Assembly (NCBI GenBank): GCA_016708725.1
Contig: JADJFE010000001.1
Coordinates: 62,001-126,000 of the forward strand
Length of the DNA: 64,000 nucleotides
Direction of reading: 5' to 3'
Source of the DNA: Candidatus Aalborgicola bjergmarkensis
Lineage (GTDB): Bacteria; Pseudomonadota; Gammaproteobacteria; Burkholderiales; Burkholderiaceae_C
In this document: in pieces, positions 18,352 to 26,636 of the stretch
Position numbering within the stretch: position 1 is the stretch's first letter
Layout: each line of letters starts with the position of its first letter
Made by a program: the position numbers and the translations under genes
Notes under the pieces: model-generated
Database searches by the model: none
Seen by the model: the letters and a program-made list of their open reading frames with translations, nothing else
Told to the model about the DNA's origin: nothing

Positions 18352-21300
18352 CAGGGTTGCCACTTCCACTTCGTAAAACCCAATGCCGGATGAAAGCGCC
18401 AGCCGTTGGTGCTTTCTGGCAAGGTCACCGTGCCAAAGCGGCGTGCGCAGTCGGCCAGTGGCATCTCCAATTCTTCTGCCAGCTCGGTCAGGGCTTGCAG
18501 ATAGTTTGTCTCGCTCCAGGGAACGATTCCTGAACCCTGCACTGCCTCGTCTGAAATGCGGTGGTGTTTCGACAGTTCCACTGCAACAAATTGTTTCTCT
18601 CCACGCTTCCCGCCTGGCTTGTCCAGCAATTGAACCATTTCATAATCATCGCCATCCTCCGTAGGCCGTAGCTCCAGATCCACCCTGGGTATGACATCAT
18701 GCCGAAACGGTTGCTGTTGTGGCAACACGGCGGTGAGCAAGGCGTCGGCGGGTGGAAGTTGCCACCAGCTCGTGGCATTGAGCGTGGGTGGTGGTGTGGC
18801 AGCTTTGGCCGAGCCGCGTTGGCGCGTACCGGGAACGGCGGGTGTTGCAACGGGTGTTTGCACCAGCATGGTGGCGCGCATTCTGGCGTGTTCCAGGTCT
18901 GCCAGTCGGGTGCGCGCTTGCAGCGGCTCCGACGCAACGATGCGGGGGCGGGCATCAATCACCGCATGTTCGCTGGCAGGCAGCAATTGGGTCAGGGCGT
19001 GGGTGTCGAGTTTGAAGACTTCGGTTTCAAATCCGGGCAGGCAAAATGCGGGTTTGTCGCGCTTACGAAAATGGCGCAAATTGGTATCAAAGACCAAAAT
19101 ATTGGGAACCGTGCACGCACCGCTGCGATGGCGCCGCACACGCCCGGCCAGTTGAATCAAGGAGCGCATGGACGATGGCTCCACCACTGCCCAATCGTAA
19201 TCGTGGTCACGCCCGACTTCTGTGACAGGAGAGCCCAGCACGATAAAAAGGTGGTCGGGTTCAGCGTGGTCGTCCAACTGCTTGCGGATGGCAGGCAGCT
19301 TGAACACGGCTTCGGGCTGGCGGCGGTTCAGGGCCTGGTCGAGCTGGTGCTCAATGTTCGAGCGAATGAACAGCGGAAACTGGGAGTGGTAGGTGCATAG
19401 ATGAATGCGCATCCCCTCTGGTGCGCCCAGACGGTACAAAGCCAGGGCGACATCGACCAGCTGCTCGATATTGGCCATGCGCACCAGGCCAAAACTGACC
19501 CGTTTGGTGCTGTGCGGATCAAGGCTGTGATGTTGGGCATGCAGTTTCAGTGCAGCATTCAGTGCCAGTACGGCGAATTGGGCGACCTGCTGCTCTTGAT
19601 CCGAATCCAGCTCCAAAGGCAGTAATTCGCACCGCCGACGCACTTGCGCCTTGGCCAGCCGTTCATGGCGCATGCGGGCAAAGTGCGCATGTTCAGTGTC
19701 AAAAGCAGTGGTGTCGGTGCAATCAAGCTGTTTCTGGTGAAACTCATCGACCCAGGCGCAGCATATATTCGGCTGTGCATCGGAACCGCCGGGTCGCTCG
19801 CCCCGATTCCGCTGGTAGTGCTGGCGTCCATTGCGATAGGCCGCAAACAGTCCTTGCACCAGGGCGGGCGGCAATGTGGCCGATGACAGCAATACCCGCG
19901 CCCCCAATAATCCGGCCCAATGCACCAGGCGCGTCAATGCGGGCAAGTCATCGATATCGAAATCGTCTGGCTCGTCCAGCACCAGATCACCGCTCATCAG
20001 CCGCAGCATGGGTGCAATCTGGTGGCCTCCGCGCTCGCTTTCCGTGGCGGGAGTCAGATGGTCGATGGTGCAGACCAGCAGCGGCGCAGCCAACAGATTC
20101 CGGACCTGTGGGTTGCGCATGCTGCGGCGCAGCAGCGGGTGCGCCTCGTAGTTGCCTTCAAACGTGACATGTGTATTGCTGTCCAGCAAATCCTGCGACG
20201 ATGCCGAGCCCGTAGCCTCGGGCTGTTGCGCATCGTGCTCTAACAGCGCCCGACTGGCTGCGCCACCCACCAAGATGGCCAGATCGTCATCGCTCAAACC
20301 CAGCAAGTCACGAAAAGCCCGCCCTGTTTGCAGCGTGAGGGTGCGCAATCCCATGGCAAAAGCGCAGCGCATGCCCTGTTGTGCATCGGCCAAAGCGTAC
20401 ATGATGCGGGCATTTGCCAATGTCTTGCCGCAGCCGGTGGATGCCATGTTGACAATAAAAGCACCGTGCTGCGCAGAGCGTGAACACATGGCTCCTGCCA
20501 TGTCTGCGGCCTTGTCCTGCCAGCGGAACTGCTCATCCCCGGAGCGCTTGCGCAAGCCTTTGTGACGCGCCAGCCGGGGTAATTGCAACGCGAAGTGTGG
20601 CAGGGAGTAGCTTATCACCATGCTGTCTCTGCTTACACCCAGGAGGTGTTCATGTAATGGCTGATTGAAATGTCCATACCCCCCATGGGTGTTCGCGTAG
20701 AGCGGATAGCCTTTGGGCACCTCGACGCGATCCGGGTCGTTTCCGGTCAAGCTGGAATAGTGATGGTCGGCCAGCATCAGGCTCAACCGGGACAGATGCA
20801 TCACATAGGGATTGCCCAACCAGTTGCCCTTGTCCGGTTGTGCGCACAACTTCAGCAATCCTTGCGCCAGACGGGCGGCACGCTTGCGCCACAAATCGGT
20901 GGTAACGGGCAGGCCATGCGGAAAATCCCAGTAATAGCCAAAGGTCTTGTCATCGCTGGCACCCTGGCGCTCATTCCATCTGGCGTCGATGCGTTCCAGC
21001 ACATTATTCAGCAGGCCAGGCACAAAAACATCCGTGCTGGAATCGCCGCCGCCCGGCCAGACAGGCAAGCGGTGGTGTGTGACTACCAGCCAGCCGATGG
21101 CCTGGGCAAGTGGCGCGTGGGCCAGTTGGACAAATGGGCGTGGCACGGCGGTTCCCGGTCCGTCTTTTTGCAAGCGCTGTTCCCAGCTTGCATCGTCTTG
21201 TGCCGTGGGGTTGGCAAGCCGTGCCAGCCAGGCACCATCGGCGTCAGAGCCGACAAAGGCTTCAAACAGACGCAGCGATACCCATTCATGCCGGTACTGA

Positions 21301-21731
21301 TTGCGTTCTTCCAGCTTGCCTTGCAGCCGCATCTGAAAGGCGCGGCTGGCTTTCCCCAGGTCATGCAGCAAAGCGGCCAAAGCGCTTAACAAACGAATGT
21401 CTTCCCCCGTATGCCAATCGTTTTCATCTTCACAGCGCAAAATATTGCGCGCTGTGGTGTTGGTTGGTACGGCGCCTTGACTATTGAACTGGCTGGCATC
21501 CCCGACGACCCACAACAATTCGCTGTGGTTGAGTCCGCGTATCCAGTGGCAGGCCACGGCAGTGTTTTTGCGCGCGGTCTTGCGCAGTAACTGGCGCAGG
21601 GTATCGAGTCCTTCCCTGGTGATTGCAGTTTGCCAGGTACGCTCGCCACGCCTTTCAGCAAACTGGTCGAGAATGCGCCGGGTCTCCGTCAACGCCCGCT
21701 TTTCACACTGTGCAATCAGCAGGATGTTCAT
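18351..21731 (-). CDS. cas3: Cas2-Cas3 fusion helicase-nuclease, type I-F
   Basis: 1126 residues. An N-terminal Cas2-like domain (about 1-95) is fused to Cas3, the type I-F hallmark, so the protein serves both spacer integration with Cas1 and target degradation. The HD nuclease motif is LLHDLGKA with His123-Asp124. Helicase motifs include Walker A STGCGKT, the Walker B variant LDEPDDFD and a C-terminal helicase region with LAGRVRRHR. The ATG overlaps the cas1 stop as ATGA, so the two are coupled. No frame break is seen; the gene looks functional. Confidence 0.98.
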   Translation of the reverse strand: MNILLIAQCEKRALTETRRILDQFAERRGERTWQTAITREGLDTLRQLLRKTARKNTAVACHWIRGLNHSELLWVVGDASQFNSQGAVPTNTTARNILRCEDENDWHTGEDIRLLSALAALLHDLGKASRAFQMRLQGKLEERNQYRHEWVSLRLFEAFVGSDADGAWLARLANPTAQDDASWEQRLQKDGPGTAVPRPFVQLAHAPLAQAIGWLVVTHHRLPVWPGGGDSSTDVFVPGLLNNVLERIDARWNERQGASDDKTFGYYWDFPHGLPVTTDLWRKRAARLAQGLLKLCAQPDKGNWLGNPYVMHLSRLSLMLADHHYSSLTGNDPDRVEVPKGYPLYANTHGGYGHFNQPLHEHLLGVSRDSMVISYSLPHFALQLPRLARHKGLRKRSGDEQFRWQDKAADMAGAMCSRSAQHGAFIVNMASTGCGKTLANARIMYALADAQQGMRCAFAMGLRTLTLQTGRAFRDLLGLSDDDLAILVGGAASRALLEHDAQQPEATGSASSQDLLDSNTHVTFEGNYEAHPLLRRSMRNPQVRNLLAAPLLVCTIDHLTPATESERGGHQIAPMLRLMSGDLVLDEPDDFDIDDLPALTRLVHWAGLLGARVLLSSATLPPALVQGLFAAYRNGRQHYQRNRGERPGGSDAQPNICCAWVDEFHQKQLDCTDTTAFDTEHAHFARMRHERLAKAQVRRRCELLPLELDSDQEQQVAQFAVLALNAALKLHAQHHSLDPHSTKRVSFGLVRMANIEQLVDVALALYRLGAPEGMRIHLCTYHSQFPLFIRSNIEHQLDQALNRRQPEAVFKLPAIRKQLDDHAEPDHLFIVLGSPVTEVGRDHDYDWAVVEPSSMRSLIQLAGRVRRHRSGACTVPNILVFDTNLRHFRKRDKPAFCLPGFETEVFKLDTHALTQLLPASEHAVIDARPRIVASEPLQARTRLADLEHARMRATMLVQTPVATPAVPGTRQRGSAKAATPPPTLNATSWWQLPPADALLTAVLPQQQPFRHDVIPRVDLELRPTEDGDDYEMVQLLDKPGGKRGEKQFVAVELSKHHRISDEAVQGSGIVPWSETNYLQALTELAEELEMPLADCARRFGTVTLPESTNGWRFHPALGFTKWKWQP

Positions 21732-22732
21732 GTCCCTACCTGCCCCTGTGCCTGGGTTTGTGCCAGCCTTCCCACCTTGAGCGCCACAACCTTGAGCGTA
21801 TCGATCATGAAATCCAGCGACTCGCTGCTGGTCAGGCCATCGATACAGGCTTGGCGGAATTCCTGTTCGCTGTCGCCTCGCATCGTCGAGATGAACGCCT
21901 GTGGCAGGATGATTGCATCCTTCACCAGATCGGCCACATCGAACACCAGTCCGCCGCGCCGGGTTTTCCCATGCAGCACTGCCAATCCGTGCGGCAGGCC
22001 GAGAACCCAGGTGGCCGTGGCTGCCAGACCGTACGCAAGGTAATTACCATGGTCAAGAAACTGGTTGGCCCTATCGACACTGTTGCCTCGCTGGCTACGC
22101 ACAAACTCACCGTGCCGGGTGGCCTCGGCAACCAGTCGATACAACTGTTTGGTCAGTCGCCCCTCCTCAGCCAACAGTTCGGTTTGATTGCTTGCCAACT
22201 GGATCGCTTGTACGGACTGTTTGAGCAATTGCTCCAGTTTCCCGATGTCTACCGGACAAGCGTTGTCCTTTGACTGGCTCAGGGTCCGCCAGCTCTCGCT
22301 GACACGTTCCAGCCGTGTTTGCTGAAATTCTTTCGCCGCCGCCAAGCGCAAGGCATCATCAAACCAGAATCTCACCCAATGCTGTACATACTCGGTGGGA
22401 CGGTACTCGCTTTGAGGGGAAAACCAGGCTACTTCAATGTCCAGCTCGTTAGCACTGAATAAGGGGGTTCCACCACCGCCGCAAAAACCGACCAGGACTC
22501 CTGCCTTGGCCAACTCACGCATGGCTGCCTGGGTGACGGATGTACCCGTTCCCAGGAGCACCGTGGTGGTGTTTGCTATTGGTATGTTCCAGTACAGGGA
22601 GCGCTTGCCCTCATCGGTCACGTACTCAACACGCCCGCCATTAACGAGTACCCGGCAATGCTCCAGGTAATAGATGTTGGCGCGCTTGGAATGCAGAATT
22701 GTTTTAAGCGAACTTGGTTCAAGGTAGGACAC
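21728..22732 (-). CDS. cas1: Cas1f integrase
   Basis: Metal-dependent integrase that inserts new spacers at the leader end together with Cas2-3. The frame is open to 22783, but the GTG at 22732 gives the family N-terminus (SYLEPSSLKTILHSKRANIYYLEHCRVLV, written here only to show the start region) and has AGAGGA eight bases upstream. 334 residues. The conserved core is present (QRGNSVDRANQFLDHGNYLAYG, LGLPHGLAVLHG, DVADLVKDA). First gene of the cas1-cas3 unit. Confidence 0.97.
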   Translation of the reverse strand: MSYLEPSSLKTILHSKRANIYYLEHCRVLVNGGRVEYVTDEGKRSLYWNIPIANTTTVLLGTGTSVTQAAMRELAKAGVLVGFCGGGGTPLFSANELDIEVAWFSPQSEYRPTEYVQHWVRFWFDDALRLAAAKEFQQTRLERVSESWRTLSQSKDNACPVDIGKLEQLLKQSVQAIQLASNQTELLAEEGRLTKQLYRLVAEATRHGEFVRSQRGNSVDRANQFLDHGNYLAYGLAATATWVLGLPHGLAVLHGKTRRGGLVFDVADLVKDAIILPQAFISTMRGDSEQEFRQACIDGLTSSESLDFMIDTLKVVALKVGRLAQTQAQGQVGT

Positions 22733-22858
22733 AAGCAATATCCTCTTGCAAAAGTCCCTGCGTTGCGCAGGCGCTGGCCACATTCACCGCACGCAAACCA
22801 TGCCCGCACCAGGGAAGCCATCAGCCAGAAAAACCCACGTGCTCATTTGCTCACCTGC

Positions 22859-23599
22859 TCATTTGGTATGCGCTTTGAATATCCTGTCGTAACTGCCATT
22901 TTTACGAATCGCAGCCAGCCCCTTGTTGAAATTCTCCAGCAAACCCTTGCTGCCTGGCAGGCTCTTGCCGGCAATCAGATAGAGTGAGTTGTCAGCCAGC
23001 GGTGCAGATTCGGCCATTACCATCGAACCCGCAGGAACGCCCCCGCTCTTGAGTGCGGCAATACCCTGCGTCTCGTCGGTCACAAAATAGTCGGCACGAC
23101 CCGCGTTGACTATTTTCACGCACGATGAAATGTCCCTTGGTCGGCTAACCTTGATCTGTTCATTCTTGATCATGTCATTCAACCGGGGAGATGTGGTCCA
23201 GCCTAGTGGCAGGCAGATCGTGGTGCCCGCCAGGCTGGGGATATTGTTGAAGTCAAATTTATTATTACCCGCCTTGATGAAAGCACGATCCTGAATCTTG
23301 ACGATCACATCAGAATACAGAAAATCTTTCTCGCGCTCAGGCGTCTTCAGGTAAGGAAATGTGCCAGCAAACATTCCATGCCTGGTCTCTTCAAGCCCCC
23401 GGGCCCAGGGACGCCACTCAATTTTTATCTCGGTGTTGACAGCCGCGAATGCATTTTTCACCAGGTCGGTGGTCATACCGCCTTCTGGCAATTTGCTGTC
23501 GGCATAGGGCGCATAGTCATCGCCCGAAACCAGAAGCACGGGTTCGGCCAAGACCAGACCCGACAAAAACAGGACAACAAAGACAATGCCGTATCGCAT
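22859..23599 (-). CDS. Periplasmic solute-binding protein (SBP_bac_3 type), copy A
   Basis: Secreted binding protein of the polar amino acid ABC-transporter type, 246 residues, with signal peptide MRYGIVFVVLFLSGLVLAEP and cleavage expected after VLA. GGAG seven bases before the ATG at 23599 decides this start over a frame reaching 23689. It begins the mature part with VLLVSGDDYAPYADSKLPEGG and has the WRPWARGLEE and FNKGLAAIRKNGSYD motifs of the family. It is a tandem duplicate of the next gene, and no permease or ATPase is nearby, so the ligand and partner are unknown; some such proteins act as sensors. Confidence 0.88.
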   Translation of the reverse strand: MRYGIVFVVLFLSGLVLAEPVLLVSGDDYAPYADSKLPEGGMTTDLVKNAFAAVNTEIKIEWRPWARGLEETRHGMFAGTFPYLKTPEREKDFLYSDVIVKIQDRAFIKAGNNKFDFNNIPSLAGTTICLPLGWTTSPRLNDMIKNEQIKVSRPRDISSCVKIVNAGRADYFVTDETQGIAALKSGGVPAGSMVMAESAPLADNSLYLIAGKSLPGSKGLLENFNKGLAAIRKNGSYDRIFKAHTK

Positions 23600-23719
23600 G
23601 GCAAAACTCCTGACGATTCTTTCCGGACAACACAACACCATTACCTGAGTTGCCCGAACGCTGGCTGCATGCGCGCATACAAGCCGCACCCGTACCAGAT
23701 TGGCATTGACCGGGAAGGT

Positions 23720-24469
23720 TTATTTGGTATGCGCTTTGAATATCTTGTCGTAACTACCATTTTTACGGATCGCAGCCAGCCCCTTGTTGAAATTCTCCAG
23801 CAAACCCTTGCTGCCTGGCAGGCTCTTGCCGGCAATCAGATAGAGTGAGTTGTCAGCCAGCGGCGTAGATTCAGCCATCACCACCGAACCCGCAGGGACT
23901 CCCCCGGTCTTGAGTGCGGCAGTACCCTGGGCTTCGTCGGTAACAAAATAGTCAGAACGGCCCGAGTCAACCATTTTCACGCATGTTGAAATGTCCTTCG
24001 GTCGGCTGGTCTTGATCTGTTCGCTCTTGATCATGTCAGCCAATTTTGGTGACGGCGACCAACCCAATGGCAGGCAGATTGTGGTGCCTGCCAGACTAGG
24101 AATATTGTTGAAATCCAGTTTTTTGTTACCCGCCTTGATAAAGGCCCGATCCTGAATCTTGACGACCACATCGGAATACAGAAAATCTTTTTCGCGATCA
24201 GGTGTTTTGAGGTAGGGGAATGTGCCAGCAAATAATCCATGCTTCGTTTCATCAAGCCCCCGCGCCCAGGGACGCCACTCGATTTTTGTTTCGGTGTTGA
24301 CGGCGGCGAATGCATTTTTCACCAGGTCAGTCGTCATGCCGCCTTCGGGCAATTTACTGTCAGCATAGGGCGCGTAATCGTCGCCTGAAACCAGAACCAC
24401 AGGCTCGGCCCAGACCGAACCCGATACCAACAAAGCCGCAACAAGAACGTTGTAACGCATAAAACGCAT
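23720..24469 (-). CDS. Periplasmic solute-binding protein (SBP_bac_3 type), copy B
   Basis: 249 residues, signal peptide MRFMRYNVLVAALLVSGSVWA. It is nearly colinear with copy A, and the two share long identical stretches including the last 60 or so residues (GKSLPGSKGLLENFNKGL), which points to a recent tandem duplication. Upstream GGAG sits seven bases before the ATG. As for copy A, no transporter membrane genes are adjacent. Which copy is ancestral cannot be judged from the window. Confidence 0.88.
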   Translation of the reverse strand: MRFMRYNVLVAALLVSGSVWAEPVVLVSGDDYAPYADSKLPEGGMTTDLVKNAFAAVNTETKIEWRPWARGLDETKHGLFAGTFPYLKTPDREKDFLYSDVVVKIQDRAFIKAGNKKLDFNNIPSLAGTTICLPLGWSPSPKLADMIKSEQIKTSRPKDISTCVKMVDSGRSDYFVTDEAQGTAALKTGGVPAGSVVMAESTPLADNSLYLIAGKSLPGSKGLLENFNKGLAAIRKNGSYDKIFKAHTK

Positions 24470-24595
24470 AAGAAGTCTCCTGATTAATGAAATTATTGAA
24501 ATATCCCGCTAATGGCTAAGGACCACCAAAAGCGTTGTTATGGTAACGTCAAACGCACGCGCATCCAACGTTTGAGCCACCCATAATTTTCAACC

Positions 24596-25684
24596 ATGCA
24601 ATCCGAATCCGGCACCCACGATACCACCCGCATTGACGACACCCGCATTCGCGCAGTACGTCCACTGATTACCCCTGCTTTGCTGCAAGAGAAGCTTCCC
24701 GTGCCAGATACAACCCAGGCGCTGGTCGAAAGCAGCCGAACGGCCATCTCCACCGTCTTGCATGGTCAGGATGACAGGCTGATTGTGGTCGTCGGGCCAT
24801 GCTCCATTCACGACCACGCCCAGGCACTGGAATATGCCCGCCAGCTCAAAAAACAAGCCGATTCCCTGGGCGAGGAACTGTTGCTGGTCATGCGCGTGTA
24901 TTTTGAAAAGCCCCGTACCACCGTCGGCTGGAAAGGCTATATCAACGACCCGCATCTGGACGGCAGCTTTGCCATCAACGAGGGGCTGGAACTGGCACGG
25001 CGCCTGCTTTTGCACGTACTCGCCTTAGGCGTGCCGGTTGGAACCGAATTTCTGGATTTACTCTCGCCCCAATTCATCAGTGATCTGGTGAGCTGGGGAG
25101 CCATTGGCGCACGCACCACCGAAAGCCCAAGCCACCGCCAGCTGGCCAGCGGCTTGTCGTGCCCGGTAGGATTCAAGAACGGCACCGACGGCAGCGTCAA
25201 GGTTGCCACCGATGCCATTCTGGCGGCACAAGCCGAGCATGCCTTCATGGGCATGACCAAGATGGGGCAGGCGGCCATTTTTGAGACACGCGGCAATCAG
25301 GACTGCCACGTCATCCTGCGCGGCGGGAAACAACCCAACTACAGCCACGCGGACGTGAACGCTGCCTGTACCTTGCTCAAGGCTTCAGGCCTGCCCGAAA
25401 AGGTGATGGTTGATGTCTCGCACGCCAACAGCAGCAAACAACACACACGTCAGATCGCGGTAACCACCGACGTAGCCAGCCAGATTGCTGCGGGAGACAC
25501 ACGCATCTGCGGCGTGATGATCGAAAGCCATCTGCACGAGGGCCGTCAGGACTTGCTGCCAGACGCAGCACTGCAATACGGCGTGTCAGTGACCGATGCC
25601 TGCATCAGCATGGCGCAAACGGTGCCGCTGCTGCAGGCGTTGGCAACAGCGGTCCAGGCGCGGCGGAGGTTGAGCAGACGCTGA
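24596..25684 (+). CDS. aroG: 3-deoxy-7-phosphoheptulonate synthase (class I DAHP synthase)
   Basis: First step of the shikimate pathway: phosphoenolpyruvate plus erythrose 4-phosphate to DAHP. 362 residues. Signature segments of class I AroFGH enzymes are intact: VVGPCSIHDHAQALEY, YFEKPRTTVGWKGYINDP, GARTTESPSHRQLASG, FKNGTDGS and DVSHANSSKQ. The N-terminal extension carries the feedback-binding residues in this class, but aroF, aroG and aroH types cannot be separated with certainty by eye. Divergent from the binding-protein genes; stands alone. Confidence 0.95.
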   Translation: MQSESGTHDTTRIDDTRIRAVRPLITPALLQEKLPVPDTTQALVESSRTAISTVLHGQDDRLIVVVGPCSIHDHAQALEYARQLKKQADSLGEELLLVMRVYFEKPRTTVGWKGYINDPHLDGSFAINEGLELARRLLLHVLALGVPVGTEFLDLLSPQFISDLVSWGAIGARTTESPSHRQLASGLSCPVGFKNGTDGSVKVATDAILAAQAEHAFMGMTKMGQAAIFETRGNQDCHVILRGGKQPNYSHADVNAACTLLKASGLPEKVMVDVSHANSSKQHTRQIAVTTDVASQIAAGDTRICGVMIESHLHEGRQDLLPDAALQYGVSVTDACISMAQTVPLLQALATAVQARRRLSRR

Positions 25685-25779
25685 AGGCAGCCAAACAAAG
25701 CGCTGCGCTGGTGTTCGCTACACTTGAAACTAATTTACCCATTTCTCCCACTTCCAATCTCTGAGGACATCGTCAATCA

Positions 25780-26065
25780 CCCCGCCCTAAAGGGCGGAGC
25801 TTGAAGCCAAAAGCTGATAGCTAGGTTGAAGCAGGGAAAGCGGTATCCAACCCGCTACGTTAGTAACAGGTCGTTAAGACGCACCGGCGAATGCTTCCTC
25901 AGTTCGCCGCTCTGCAAGGCAAGGATCATGCAGACCAAAGGTAAAGGGTCGAAGGTCTTTGTCGCTACCGAAAGGTAGGAGCCGGTTATTGACATTTCCG
26001 AGGGGACACACGCCGCAAGGCGTGGGTAACCAGGCCCTTACGGGCAGAGCCTCACGGTCCAGCAG
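25780..26065 (+). ncRNA. Probable omega RNA (HEARO RNA) of the decayed IscB element
   Basis: In IscB elements the guide RNA scaffold is encoded just upstream of iscB on the same strand; here it is followed by the iscB 3' remnant in the expected order. The region starts with hairpin CCGCCCTAAAGGGCGG, then TAGGTTGAAGCAGGG and AAGACGCACC segments similar to published omega RNAs, and several further hairpins (CACGCCGCAAGGCGTG). The guide would come from the left flank, about 25764-25779. Exact ends are uncertain. Confidence 0.65.
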
Positions 26066-26195
26066 GTGAAAAGCCTGCACCTTATTCACTGGTGGCAAAA
26101 ACGGACGTGACAGGTACGCCACCGCAGCATAGGGATGCTTCGCATCCCGCGCTCTACCTCCCCGCCCTAAAGGACGGGGTTTCACGCGCAATCTG
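25780..26195 (+). mobile_element. Deletion derivative of an IscB (IS200/IS605-like, HEARO) element
   Basis: The left part is structured RNA-like sequence; the last about 115 bp (26082-26195) match the 3' end of the iscB gene at the right edge of the window, including its final codons and the hairpin CCCCGCCC..GGACGGGG. Both copies end ..GCGCAATCTG followed by ATGA, the known HEARO insertion context. The iscB body is missing, so this is a non-autonomous remnant. Its right boundary touches the start codon of the following uspA gene, replacing the native upstream region. Confidence 0.8.
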
Positions 26196-26196
26196 A
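26086..26196 (+). pseudogene. iscB 3' remnant, 36 codons
   Basis: The frame encodes SLVAKTDVTGTPPQHRD at its start and GVSRAI at its end, nearly the same as the C-terminus of the iscB gene at 62991. It lacks RuvC and HNH parts and cannot act as a nuclease. The last base of its TGA stop is the A of the flanking ATGA target. Confidence 0.8.
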
Positions 26197-26618
26197 TGAA
26201 AATACTTTTGGCCGTTGACGGCAGCGAATACAGCAAGAAAATGCTGGCGTATCTGGGCGCACATGAATCCTTGTTCAATCCCGGCAACGACTACTCCCTG
26301 GTGACAGCCCAGCCTGCTTTGCCGCCCAGGGCAGTCGCGGTGCTGGGTAAGGAGATTGTCGATACGTACTATCAGGAAGAAAGCGAAAAGGTGCTGGCGC
26401 CGGTGAGCAAGTTTCTGCTCAACCACGGTATCGACGCCAAGAGCATCTGGCAAGTCGGCCCTGCGGGTCCCGTCATCGCCAAGGTCGCAACCGAAGGCCA
26501 GTTTGACCTGGTGATCATGGGATCGCACGGGCACGGGGTCATGGCCAATCTGGTCATGGGTTCCATCGCCACCCAGGTTCTGGCCAAGTGCAAAGTTCCG
26601 GTACTGCTGATACGTTGA
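26196..26618 (+). CDS. Universal stress protein, UspA family
   Basis: 140-residue cytoplasmic UspA-fold protein with the N-terminal strand MKILLAVDGSEYSKKML and the nucleotide-binding loop GSHGHGVMANLVMGSIATQVL (GSHG..G.. S) near residues 108-128, so ATP binding is likely. The start codon directly abuts the right end of the decayed IscB element, so the promoter and ribosome site now come from element DNA; no good Shine-Dalgarno is visible in the last 15 bases. The gene itself looks intact. It is followed after 18 bp by the beta-helix lipoprotein gene. Confidence 0.93.
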   Translation: MKILLAVDGSEYSKKMLAYLGAHESLFNPGNDYSLVTAQPALPPRAVAVLGKEIVDTYYQEESEKVLAPVSKFLLNHGIDAKSIWQVGPAGPVIAKVATEGQFDLVIMGSHGHGVMANLVMGSIATQVLAKCKVPVLLIR

Positions 26619-26636
26619 TTCACATTGGAAGTCCCC

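Noticed and set aside
22733..22745. CCTCTTGC upstream of cas1 as a second target of the pseudo-spacer
   Set aside because: Only the first six positions partly agree (one mismatch at position 2) and the match collapses after that; far weaker than the cas8f site.
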